Origin: Nocardia kruczakiae NBRC 101016
Lineage (GTDB): Bacteria; Actinomycetota; Actinomycetes; Mycobacteriales; Mycobacteriaceae
Direction: 5' to 3'
Assembly: GCF_001612965.1 (NCBI RefSeq)
Contig: NZ_BDBL01000019.1
Location: forward strand, 1 to 45,283
Length of the DNA: 45,283 bases
Position numbers and translations under genes: made by a program. How positions within the stretch are numbered: position 1 is the stretch's first letter; each line of letters starts with the position of its first letter. Below are positions 23,478 through 33,000 of this stretch, in pieces. The notes below the pieces were generated by a model that was not told where the DNA came from, did not search any database, and saw only the letters and a program-made list of their open reading frames with translations.

Positions 23478-25772
23478 ATGGCGACCATCGAATACCTCCG
23501 AACCGAGCCGGAGCTGCCTCCCGTCGGGATCGTCGACCGCCGGCCGATCACGCCCGCCAAGAAGGCGATCTTCGCGGCTATCGCCGTCTTCGGTGCGGTC
23601 GCCTGGGCGATCCTCGCCGTCGCCCGCGGCGAGAACGTCAACGCGGTATGGATCGTCATCGCGGCGGTGTGCACCTACATCATCGCCTACCAGTTCTATG
23701 CCCGGCTGATCGAATGGAAGATCACCAAGCCGCGCGACGACACCGCCACTCCGGCAGAGGAACTGGAGAACGGCACCGACTACATGCCGATGGACCGGCG
23801 GGTCCTGTTCGGCCATCATTTCGCCGCCATCGCCGGCGCCGGGCCCCTGGTCGGGCCGGTACTCGCGGCGCAGATGGGGTATCTGCCGGGCACGCTGTGG
23901 ATCGTGATCGGCGTGGTGCTCGCGGGCGCCGTCCAGGACTATCTGGTGCTGTGGGCTTCGGTGAAGCGCCGCGGCCGCAGTCTCGGGCAGATGGCCCGCG
24001 ACGAACTCGGTGTGGTGGGCGGTATCGCCGCGCTGATCGCGGTGCTGGTGATCATGGTGATTCTGCTGGCCGTCCTGGGCATCGTGGTGGTCAACGCGCT
24101 CGCCGCGACCAAGGGCGCCGACGGGCAACTGCACGGCGGCAGCCCGTGGGGTGTGTTCTCGATTTCGATGACGATTCCGATCGCGCTGCTGATGGGTCTG
24201 TACCTGCGCTACGTGCGGCCCGGCAAGGTCGGCGAGATCTCGGTCGTCGGATTCGTGCTGTTGTTGCTGGCCATCGTCTCCGGGCGCTGGGTGTCGGAAT
24301 CCGGCTGGGGCCGTGATCTGTTCACCCTCTCGGGCACCACCATCGCGTGGATGCTGATCATCTACGGCTTCATCGCCTCGGTGCTGCCGGTCTGGCTGCT
24401 GCTGGCGCCGCGCGACTATCTGTCGACGTTCATGAAGGTCGGCACCATCGTGCTACTGGCGCTGGGCGTGGTGATCACCATGCCGGTGCTGCACGCGCCC
24501 GCCGTCTCCCAGTTCGCCGGGAATTCCAAGGGTCCGGCGTTCGCGGGCAGCCTCTTCCCGTTCCTGTTCATCACCATCGCCTGCGGTGCGCTCTCCGGAT
24601 TCCATGCCCTGGTGTCCTCGGGCACCACGCCGAAACTGCTCGAAAAGCAGTCGCAGGCACGGATGATCGGCTACGGCGGCATGCTCATGGAGTCGTTCGT
24701 CGCGGTGATGGCGATCATCGCCGCCAGCATTCTCGACCAGCATCTGTACTTCGCGATGAACACCGGCGGCCTCACCAGCGCCCAGGCCGCCGCGGACAAG
24801 GTCAACGCCCTCGGACTAGGCGGGACACCGATCACCGCGAACGAGTTGAACCAGGCCGCCCACGACGTGGGCGAACAGGCGATCTACTCGCGCACCGGCG
24901 GCGCGCCCACACTGGCCGTCGGCATGGCCGAGGTGATGCACAACTTCATCGGCGGTGCCGCGATGAAGTCGTTCTGGTACCACTTCGCGATCATGTTCGA
25001 GGCGCTGTTCATCCTGACCACCATCGATGCCGGCACCCGCGTTGCGCGCTTCATGCTGTCGGACACGCTCGGCAACCTCGGCGGACCGGCCCGCAAGTTC
25101 AAGGATCCGTCCTGGCGGCCCGGAGCCTGGCTGTGCACCTTCGTCGTGGTCGCCGCCTGGGGTTCGGTGCTGCTGATGGGCGTCACCGATCCGCTCGGCG
25201 GTATCTACACGCTGTATCCGCTGTTCGGCATCGCCAACCAACTACTGGCCGCGGTCGCGCTGACGGTGGTGCTGGTGATCGTGATGAAGAAGGGGCTGTG
25301 GAAGTGGGCCTGGATTCCGGCGCTACCGCTGATCTGGGATCTCATCGTCACCATGACGGCCTCGTGGCAGAAGATCTTCTCCGGCGACAAGAACATCGGC
25401 TACTGGACCCAGCACCGCATCTACAGCGACGCGCGTGACGCCGGGAAGGTGCTCGCGCCGGCCAAGAGCATGGCCGATATGGACAAGGTCGTGCGCAACA
25501 CGTTCATCCAGGGCTCACTGTCGATCATCTTCGCGGTGCTGGTGTTGATCGTGGCCGTGGTCGGTGTGATCGTGTGCGTGCAGGCGGTGCGGCGCGGTGG
25601 TGGAGCCACCACCGAGACTCCGGAAGTGCCGTCGAAGATCTTCGGGCCGTCGGGCTTCCTCACCACCAAGGCCGAGAAGGAGGTGCAGCGCGAATGGGAG
25701 GAACTGGAACGCACGGGAGCGGTGAAAGTCCCCGGAGCAGCGCACGCGTCGACTCCGGAACCGGCTTCCTGA
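23478..25772 (+). CDS. cstA: Carbon starvation protein CstA (pyruvate/peptide transporter)
   Basis: 764-residue polytopic membrane protein with about 16-18 hydrophobic segments. Family motifs are present: FGHHFAAIAGAGPLVGPVLA, QDYLVLWASVKRRGRSLGQM, SGFHALVSSGTTPKLLEKQS and TTIDAGTRVARFMLSD. CstA imports pyruvate, and in some bacteria peptides, during carbon starvation. ATG 23478 is chosen because GGGAGAG precedes it and the open frame before it is not conserved-looking. The C-terminal tail (KAEKEVQREWEELERTG) is soluble. A YbdD-like gene follows, the usual partner. Confidence 0.96.
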   Translation: MATIEYLRTEPELPPVGIVDRRPITPAKKAIFAAIAVFGAVAWAILAVARGENVNAVWIVIAAVCTYIIAYQFYARLIEWKITKPRDDTATPAEELENGTDYMPMDRRVLFGHHFAAIAGAGPLVGPVLAAQMGYLPGTLWIVIGVVLAGAVQDYLVLWASVKRRGRSLGQMARDELGVVGGIAALIAVLVIMVILLAVLGIVVVNALAATKGADGQLHGGSPWGVFSISMTIPIALLMGLYLRYVRPGKVGEISVVGFVLLLLAIVSGRWVSESGWGRDLFTLSGTTIAWMLIIYGFIASVLPVWLLLAPRDYLSTFMKVGTIVLLALGVVITMPVLHAPAVSQFAGNSKGPAFAGSLFPFLFITIACGALSGFHALVSSGTTPKLLEKQSQARMIGYGGMLMESFVAVMAIIAASILDQHLYFAMNTGGLTSAQAAADKVNALGLGGTPITANELNQAAHDVGEQAIYSRTGGAPTLAVGMAEVMHNFIGGAAMKSFWYHFAIMFEALFILTTIDAGTRVARFMLSDTLGNLGGPARKFKDPSWRPGAWLCTFVVVAAWGSVLLMGVTDPLGGIYTLYPLFGIANQLLAAVALTVVLVIVMKKGLWKWAWIPALPLIWDLIVTMTASWQKIFSGDKNIGYWTQHRIYSDARDAGKVLAPAKSMADMDKVVRNTFIQGSLSIIFAVLVLIVAVVGVIVCVQAVRRGGGATTETPEVPSKIFGPSGFLTTKAEKEVQREWEELERTGAVKVPGAAHASTPEPAS

Positions 25773-26059
25773 CAAGCGAATTCGAGGGTTCCGGCGCGGC
25801 AGGGGCCGCGCCGGCCCTGTCCGCCGCCCCGGACGCGGCGAGAACGCACCGGCGGACCGCCGCGGTCCTCCGGGCGCCGCTGCGTGCGGTCCGTGCGGGC
25901 GCCCGCTATCTGAACGCGGTGCTCGGCGGCCAGGACTATCCGCGATATGTGGAACATCTTCGCCGCCGGCATCCCGATCGGCCGATTCCGAGCGAGCGCG
26001 AGTACTGGCGAGAGCGGCACGCCGCAGCCGATCGCAATCCCGGAACCCGGTGTTGCTGA
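25694..26059 (+). CDS. ybdD: YbdD/YjiX-family small protein (CstA partner), start uncertain
   Basis: The last 67 residues are a full YbdD-type protein: RAGARYLNAVLGGQDYPRY, VEHLRRRHPDRPIPSEREYW and the invariant end RNPGTRCC. YbdD/YjiX proteins are about 65 residues, encoded after cstA/btsT and needed for pyruvate uptake. At the expected N-terminus there is no ATG, GTG or TTG. The nearest standard in-frame start upstream is ATG 25694, which overlaps cstA by 79 bases and would add some 54 unusual residues; a CTG at 25769, overlapping the cstA stop, is an alternative. The C-terminal Cys pair is intact. Confidence 0.8.
   Translation: MGGTGTHGSGESPRSSARVDSGTGFLTSEFEGSGAAGAAPALSAAPDAARTHRRTAAVLRAPLRAVRAGARYLNAVLGGQDYPRYVEHLRRRHPDRPIPSEREYWRERHAAADRNPGTRCC
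25791..25814. terminator. GC hairpin just after cstA
   Basis: Perfect 9-base stem CCGGCGCGG / CCGCGCCGG with a 6-base loop, 18 bases beyond the cstA stop and before the conserved part of the YbdD frame. It could partly terminate or stabilise cstA mRNA, lowering expression of the downstream gene. It may also be chance in GC-rich sequence. Confidence 0.45.
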
Positions 26060-26346
26060 GCTCGCTGCGGCACTGATCGGTGGCGGCCGGGGGTCGATGT
26101 GGCAGCCGGCCGTCGCAACGTTCGCATGTGATCTGCGACCGACCCCGCGCAACTCATCCGGCGACTCCGGCCGACCCGAAATCCTTGCGACGCTGCGGAA
26201 TAGGCCCTTTGCGGCGGTTATACCCAGCTGCTCTCAGTTGACCGACCATTGATAGCGCACAGCTATGTCGCTGAAACGTTGTCCCTCGGGGGTAGTTGTC
26301 TGATTCCCGCTAGCGCAGGCGGCCTCGGGCTGACAAGGTGGACTGC

Positions 26347-27978
26347 GTGAGTGTGAACGGTCTGGACTTCGAGCGCTGTTATCGAGCGGTGGCCACCCGC
26401 GATGCCCGTTTCGACGGGCAATTCGTCACGGCGGTGCGCACCACCGGAATCTACTGTCGGCCATCGTGTCCTGCTATCACTCCGAAGCGTACGAATGTCA
26501 CGTTCCTCCCCACCGCGGCCGCCGCGCAGCAGAGCGGATTTCGCGCCTGCCGCCGATGCCTGCCCGATGCCGCGCCCGGCTCACCGCTGTGGAACACCCG
26601 TGCCGATCTGGCCGCGCGGGCGATGCGGCTGATCGCCGACGGAGTGATCGAACGCAGCGGCGTCCCCGGCCTGGCCGACAAACTCGGCTATTCGCAGCGG
26701 CAACTGACCCGGGTACTCACCGCCGAACTCGGCGCCGGTCCGCTCGCCCTCGCTCGCGCCCATCGCGCTCACACCGCCCGGCTGCTCATTCAGACCACGC
26801 GAATGCCCATGTCCGACATCGCTTTCGCGGCCGGTTTCGCCAGCATCCGGCAGTTCAACGACACCGTGCGCGAGGTGTTCGTGGTGAGCCCGACGGTCTT
26901 GCGCGAGGAGGCGCGGCGGTTGCGCGGCGATACACTGCCCGCCACCAACGGTGCCCTCACCCTGCGCCTGCCCTATCGCGAACCGCTCGACGCGAGCTGG
27001 CTCGAATGGTTCCTGTCCGCGCATGCGGTCCCCGGCCTGGAGAGCTGGGAGGACGGCGTCTACACGCGCAGCCTGCGCACCCCGCACGGACATGCCACGG
27101 TGCGCGCGAGCATCCACCCCGGCCATGTGCGCGCGAGTCTGGCGCTGCACGATATGCGCGATCTGGCGCCGACGGTCGCACGGATCCGGCATCTGCTCGA
27201 CCTGGACGCCGATCCGGTCGGAATCGATGCCGCACTCACCGAGGGCTTCGGGCCCGGCGCGCCGGCGATCGGCGCGGGTATCCGCGTGCCCGGCTGCCTG
27301 GACGGCTCGGAGTTGTTGCTGCGCACCATGATCGGGCAGCAGATCTCGGTGTCGGCGGCGACCACGCACACCGCCCGCCTAGTCGACGCGCTGGGCGAGA
27401 ACGTCAACGGCCCGATGCCTCGGCTCTTTCCCACCGCCGAGGCCATCGCCGAACGCGGCGCCGACGTGCTGACCGGACCGGCCCGGCGGACCGCCTCGAT
27501 CGTCGGCGCCGCCCGCGCACTCGCCTCGGGTGACCTGCGACTGCACGCCGGCCGGACCGCCGCCGACGTACGCCGCGATCTGCTCGCCATCGACGGGGTC
27601 GGCCCGTGGACGGCCGACTACGTGACGATGCGCCTGCTCGCCGACCCGGACATCCTGCTGCATACCGACCTCGTGGTCCGGCAGGGCGCGGCCCAGTACG
27701 GGATCGATCTCACCGATACGTCGCGATGGGCGCCGTGGCGGTCGTATCTGTCGATGCATCTGTGGAAGCGCGCGCTCTCCGAACGCACCGCGGTGGCCGG
27801 GGCCGCCACCGCGCGAGCGGCACTGGCACGCACCGGCGGATACCCCGCCGGGCGTGACGACGCCACCCGGCCCGCGCCCGCCCGTGCCGCACTCGACCGT
27901 CGTGGTGACGGCGCCCGTCCCGGAGCCGCTGCCGCCGATGCCGGCCGTCGCACGGCCTATCTGGGCGCACGGCGATGA
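26347..27978 (+). CDS. alkA: Ada–AlkA fusion: methylphosphotriester-sensing regulator and 3-methyladenine DNA glycosylase II
   Basis: 543 residues in three parts. Residues 1-80 are the Ada zinc domain, with Cys37, 41, 68 and 71 spaced as Cys38/42/69/72 of E. coli Ada; Cys37 (GIYCRPSC) would be the methyl acceptor. Residues about 85-190 are an AraC-type HTH (SDIAFAAGFASIRQFNDTVRE). The rest is AlkA: RTMIGQQISVSAATT, the helix-hairpin-helix LLAIDGVGPWTADYVTMR and catalytic Asp441 in LLHTDLVV. It senses and removes alkylated bases. GTG 26347 has AAGG 8 bases upstream; GTG 26338 is possible. The tail after about residue 495 is low-complexity. ogt overlaps its stop by 4 bases. Confidence 0.94.
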   Translation: MSVNGLDFERCYRAVATRDARFDGQFVTAVRTTGIYCRPSCPAITPKRTNVTFLPTAAAAQQSGFRACRRCLPDAAPGSPLWNTRADLAARAMRLIADGVIERSGVPGLADKLGYSQRQLTRVLTAELGAGPLALARAHRAHTARLLIQTTRMPMSDIAFAAGFASIRQFNDTVREVFVVSPTVLREEARRLRGDTLPATNGALTLRLPYREPLDASWLEWFLSAHAVPGLESWEDGVYTRSLRTPHGHATVRASIHPGHVRASLALHDMRDLAPTVARIRHLLDLDADPVGIDAALTEGFGPGAPAIGAGIRVPGCLDGSELLLRTMIGQQISVSAATTHTARLVDALGENVNGPMPRLFPTAEAIAERGADVLTGPARRTASIVGAARALASGDLRLHAGRTAADVRRDLLAIDGVGPWTADYVTMRLLADPDILLHTDLVVRQGAAQYGIDLTDTSRWAPWRSYLSMHLWKRALSERTAVAGAATARAALARTGGYPAGRDDATRPAPARAALDRRGDGARPGAAAADAGRRTAYLGARR

Positions 27979-28502
27979 CCACCGCGGATTACGCGACGGT
28001 CCCGACCCCGATCGGGCCGTTCACCGTGATCGCCGATGCCGACGGGGCGGTCCTGGCCTCCGGCTGGACCGCCGATGCGGAGGGGCTGCGCGACCTCGTC
28101 CATCCGCAACTGAGACCGGCCGCGCTGCGTCGCTACGACGCCCTCGACGAGCTCACCGACACCGTCGAGCGGTATCACGAGGGCGAGCTGAACGCCATCG
28201 ACGGAGTGGCGGTGCGGCAGGTGTCCGGTCCCTTCCTCGAACACGCCTGGTCGGTGCTGCGGGCGGTACCGGCCGGCGCGCCCATCACCTACACCGCGTT
28301 CGCGCTCCGGTCCGGCCGTCCCGAGGCGATTCGCGCCGCCGCGAACGCGTGTGCGCGCAATGCGGCCGCGCTGTTCGTTCCGTGCCACCGGATTCTGCGT
28401 ACGGACGGCTCGCTCGGCGGCTTCCGCTGGGGGCTGGGCTGCAAACGCTGGCTGCTCGCCCACGAGCGGGCGGCGGAGGACAAGGCCCAGCTCACGCGCT
28501 GA
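27975..28502 (+). CDS. ogt: Methylated-DNA–protein-cysteine methyltransferase
   Basis: 175 residues. Active-site motif PCHRI with Cys137, followed by GSLGGFRWGLGCKRWLLAHE; the upstream AAANACARNAAALFVPCHR holds the Asn and Arg finger region typical of Ogt/MGMT. It transfers O6-methyl (alkyl) groups from guanine to its own cysteine. Its ATG overlaps the alkA stop (ATGA), so the two are co-translated as an adaptive-response operon probably induced by methylated Ada. Confidence 0.95.
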   Translation: MTTADYATVPTPIGPFTVIADADGAVLASGWTADAEGLRDLVHPQLRPAALRRYDALDELTDTVERYHEGELNAIDGVAVRQVSGPFLEHAWSVLRAVPAGAPITYTAFALRSGRPEAIRAAANACARNAAALFVPCHRILRTDGSLGGFRWGLGCKRWLLAHERAAEDKAQLTR

Positions 28503-28589
28503 GCTCCGGTCGCCTCGGATCCGGCGCACCGAACTCGTGCCGAACAGTCGGTCCGGCGGGCAGAATGCGGAACGACGAAGGAGTTCTGC

Positions 28590-30092
28590 ATGGAAACGAT
28601 CGTGTCGGTGACAGGTGGCAAGGTCCGCGGCACCACCGAGAACGGGGTGAGTACATTCCTCGGCATCCCCTACGCGGCCGCGCCCGTCGGCCCGGCCCGA
28701 TTCGATCTGCCGCGGCCGGTCCCGGAATGGGACGGCGTGCGCGATGCGCTGACCTACGGCGCGACCTGTGCGCAATCGCCGTATCCCGCACCGATCCACG
28801 CGCTGATCGGCAGCGACGGATTGCCCGGTGACGAATACCTGAATCTGAACGTGTGGACGCCCGAGGCCGGCGGATCCGGTCTACCGGTCATGGTCTGGAT
28901 TCACGGCGGTGCCTTCACCCGCGGCTCCAACGCCCGCACGATGTACGACGGCAGCACCTTCGCCCGCGACGGGGTCGTGGTGGTGTCGATCAACTATCGG
29001 CTCGGGATCTCCGGCTTCGCCGCCGTGCCCGGCGCACCGCTCAATCGCGGCCTGCACGATCAGATCTTCGCGTTGCGCTGGGTGCGCGAGAATATCGCCG
29101 CGTTCGGCGGCGACCCCGACACGGTGACCGTCTTCGGCGAATCGGCCGGCGGGATGAGTGTGGTCGACCTGCTGACCGCCGCGCCGGCGCGTGGACTGTT
29201 CCGCCGCGCGATCGTGCAGAGTGGCAACGGATCCGCGGTGGCCGAGGCGGCCGACGCCGTCAAGGTCGCCGAAAACCTCGCTCGCACACTGGGAATCGAG
29301 CCGACGGCCGCGGCCTTCGGCGAACTCGGGCCGGACCGGCTGCGGACCGCGCAGGACGCGGTGGCGCTGGAGTTGATCACCGATCCGGATCCGAACCGGT
29401 GGGGCCGCACGATCATCGACAACGGTCTCGGGATTCTGAGTTTCTTCCCGGTGATCGACGGCGAACTCATCGAGGACCGGCCCGTCGATGTGCTGGAGCG
29501 CTCCACCGGCCACGCGGTGCCGTTGATCATCGGCTGGACGGCCGAGGAATTCCGGTTCTTCACCTTTCCGACCGGCATCGCGGCCACGCTCACCGAGGAG
29601 ACGCTGGGGCCGGTGCTGTCGCGCTACGGCGTCGACTCCGCCGTGGTGGAGGTGTATGCCGAGCAGCGGCCGCAGGCCACATCCGCCGACCTCTTCGCGG
29701 CCGTGATCACCGATATGGTCTTCCGCGACGATTCGATGCGCATCGCGGCCGCCAACACCGCCGCCGGGGCGCCGACGCACGTGTACGAATTCTGCTGGCG
29801 CAGTGAGGTTCCCGACCTCGGCGCCTGTCACGTGCTGGAGATTCCGTTCGTCTTCGACAAACTTACCGAGGCACATCCGCTGACCGGACCGAACCCGCCG
29901 CAGCCACTGGCCGACGAAATCCACCGGGCCTGGGTCGATTTCGCGACGCACGGCGATCCGGGTTGGGCGCCGTTCGGAACCGACCGGCAGGTGCGGAGGT
30001 TCGACTTCCCGAGCTCGACCACCGTGCCGGATCCGCACGCCGCGGAGCTGCGGGCACTGCGCGAATCGGGCAGCTGGTTGCGCCGCGCGTGA
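28590..30092 (+). CDS. Type-B carboxylesterase
   Basis: 500 residues. FLGIPYAAAPVGPARFDLPRP, EYLNLNVWTP, oxyanion hole IHGGAF (104-109) and nucleophile Ser185 in FGESAGGMS are the type-B carboxylesterase signatures. The catalytic His is probably in ACHVLEIPFVF. It is a hydrolase of esters, probably soluble, as no signal peptide is seen. Its TGA stop directly abuts the sbcC stop on the other strand (TGATCA, 30090-30095), leaving no space for an intergenic terminator. Confidence 0.94.
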   Translation: METIVSVTGGKVRGTTENGVSTFLGIPYAAAPVGPARFDLPRPVPEWDGVRDALTYGATCAQSPYPAPIHALIGSDGLPGDEYLNLNVWTPEAGGSGLPVMVWIHGGAFTRGSNARTMYDGSTFARDGVVVVSINYRLGISGFAAVPGAPLNRGLHDQIFALRWVRENIAAFGGDPDTVTVFGESAGGMSVVDLLTAAPARGLFRRAIVQSGNGSAVAEAADAVKVAENLARTLGIEPTAAAFGELGPDRLRTAQDAVALELITDPDPNRWGRTIIDNGLGILSFFPVIDGELIEDRPVDVLERSTGHAVPLIIGWTAEEFRFFTFPTGIAATLTEETLGPVLSRYGVDSAVVEVYAEQRPQATSADLFAAVITDMVFRDDSMRIAAANTAAGAPTHVYEFCWRSEVPDLGACHVLEIPFVFDKLTEAHPLTGPNPPQPLADEIHRAWVDFATHGDPGWAPFGTDRQVRRFDFPSSTTVPDPHAAELRALRESGSWLRRA

Positions 30093-33000
30093 TCAGGCGA
30101 CGATCGTGCGCAGCCGGGAGCCGGTCGGTTCCCGGATGACGTGGAGGCGGCTGGGGATGCGCTGGCGCATCTCGTCGACGTGGCTGACCACACCGACAAC
30201 CCTTCCGCCCGAACGCAATTCGTCCAACACGCCCATCACGGCGTCGAGGGTGTCGGCGTCGAGACTGCCGAATCCCTCGTCGATGAACAAGGTGTCCAGG
30301 ACCAGGCCACCGGATTCCGCCGCGACCACATCGGCGAGGCCGAGAGCCAGTGACAGCGAGGCCATGAAGGTTTCGCCACCGGACAGTGTTTTCGCGGGAC
30401 GGACGGCGCCGGTGTAGTCGTCGCGGATGTCCAGGCCGAGACCACCGCGGCGGCCGCGCGGGCCGGCCGCATCGGAATGGACGAATTCGTAGCGGCCGCC
30501 CGACATTCGCCGCAGGCGTGCCGAACCGGCGAGCGCGACCTCCTCCAGCCGCGCGGCGAGCACATAGGAGCGCAGGGACATGCGGCGGTTGTTGGCGCCG
30601 CGTCCCGCGACCACGTCGGCGAGCCCCTCGAGTTCGGTATGCGCCTGCTGTAGCGGTGCGATGCGGTCGGCCGCGGCCCACAGCTGACTGCCGAGTTCCT
30701 CGAGTTGGGCTACGCGGCGGGTGCTTTCGGCGTGCGCGGCGACCGCGGCGTCCAGCGCGCGGCGCGCCTCGGCCACGACCGCCTCGACCTCGGTGAGGTT
30801 CACCGCTTCGGCGTCGGCCGCGGCCCGGACCTCGGGTTCGGCGAGAACCGCTTCGGCGTGAGCGCGGCGGCGGTCGGCCGCGACGAGCTCGGCCTCCATC
30901 TCGGTCTGCTGCTGCGGGGTCCGGGTCGCGGCCGCGACGACCTGCGCGTAGGCCGCGAGCACCGCGTGGTCGGGCGCATCCGAGGCCGAGCGTTCCGGCT
31001 GCGGCTCGGCGGCGACCTGCAGGTCGGCGGCGCGGGCCGTGTGTTCGACGCGGCGGGCGAGGTCGGCGAACTGATCGCCGGCGGCGGAGGCGTCGGTGCG
31101 GGCGGTGAGCAGATCCGTGGCGTCGGCGATGAGCGCTTCCAGGCGGGCACGGCGGCGCTCCACCGTGCCGTCGGCGCCGGCGGCGACCCGGACTCGCTCG
31201 GTGAGTTCGGCCAGCCGCCGATCGGCGGACAGAATGCGTTCCTGGACGGCGCTGCCTCGGCTTTCGAGTTCCCGCAGGCGCGTGTGCAGTTCGGTTTCGG
31301 CGGTGCGCAACCGCTCGACCTCGGCGGTACGATCGGCGGCGGCGCTGGCCTGCTGCTGCGCGGACCGGAACTGTTCGGTCGCCGCGTTCACGGCGGCGGC
31401 CAATTCCGTGTGGTCGCCGTCGCCGCCGCGCTCCACGAGCAGTTCGATCCGTCGTTCCAGTTCCGTGCGGCGAGTAAGGGCGCGGTCGCGGAGCTGTTCG
31501 GCGTCGCGTTCCGCCTGAACCGCCGCGTCCTCGTCGGATTTCGCGACGGTGACGGCGGTGGGCCGGGCGGGGGCCGGGTGGTCGCCGGAACCGCAGACGC
31601 TGCACGGTTGCCCCTCGACGAGCGCACCCGCCAGCTCGGCCGCCATGCCGGCGAGACGGCGTTCGCGAATATCGAGGGTGCGCTCGCGCGCATCGGCGTG
31701 CGCGGCGCGGGCCCGCTCGAATGCCTCGGTGGCCGTGGACAATTCCTTCCGCGCGCCCACCAGCTCGACCGCCGCCTCCGCCGCGGCGCGCGTGCGTTCG
31801 CATTCGCGTTCCAAGCCCGGCAGCGCTGCCCGCGCATCCGCCGCCTCCCGCAGCGCCACCTCGGCCGAGCGAATGGCCTGCGGCAACTGCTCCCTGCGCT
31901 GCGCCAGTTGTTCCAGCTCGCGAGATGCGGCAGCGTATTCCGTTCGTAGACCGGCCAATTCGGTGGTCAGGCGGACGGCGTTCTCCGCGTCGGCGCGGAC
32001 CTCCTCCAGGGAGCCGATGTGTGCCGACCACCGTTGGACGGCGGCGTCGAGACCGCGCGGAGTCGTGGTGTGCGCAGTGTCGTCCGCCCGGCGCGGGTTG
32101 TCGTCCACCGAATGCGGACCGTCGCCCGCCGAGCGCGGGCCGCCGTCCTCGCTCTGCGCGCCGGCACCGGAGCGAGTCCGGTCACCGCGTGGCTCCGGCG
32201 CCGGTGCGGGGCGGACGAGGTCGATGGAGAACAACTCCAATTCGACCGCCTCGTCCACCGCATCGTGCTCCTCCGGCGGAGGTCCAGAGAGAGCGAACAG
32301 TGTTGCGTCGTCGGTTGTTTCGGCGTCACCTGGGTCGGTTGCCACTGTGACCGGCGTAACCCGACGCCTGTCCCCCGCGGACTCCCCGGCATGCGCTTCG
32401 CCGGCGTCGGTGCGGCCGATCTCGGGAATGGCCGACAGTTCCTCGGCCAACTCGGTATCCACCAGTTCGGCGACGGCGAGATCACTTGCGGCCCAGGTCG
32501 TTCCGGGAAGCTCGGCGGATTCCGGTTCGAGCAGGCGGGCGGCGAGGCGTTCGGCCAGGTCGCGGGCTTCGTCGGTGCGGCGGCGCAGGGTCATGGCAGC
32601 GGTGCGGGCGTCGGCGAGCGCGGCCGCCACCGGTTCGACGCGGCGGGCGCGGTCCAGATCGGCCTGCACCCGGTCGCGATGGGACGCGCCGGCGGTGTAG
32701 TCGTCGAGGTGTCGGCGGGCGATCGCGGCACGTTCGCGGCGCTCCTGTACGCGGCGATGTTCCTCGGCCGCGGACTGCCGGAGCGCCGAATGCTGCTGGC
32801 AGCGAGCCAGTTCCGCTGCCGAACGCTCGGCCTCGGCGCGGGCCTGCGTGAGGAGCTGCTGTGACCATTCCACGGCCTCGAGCGGGCCGACGGCTTCGGT
32901 GGCGCCCAGGCCCGCGGTAATCGCGACCTGGGCGATCAAGCGGTCGACGCTCTGGCGGTGAATGTCCAGCTGCGCGCCGCTCTCGCGCCGCCGCTGAGCC

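Noticed and set aside
29863..32031. 722-codon minus-strand frame inside sbcC and the esterase
   Set aside because: Frame shadow of sbcC, composed mostly of R, G and A, with no domain; continues past two real stop codons.
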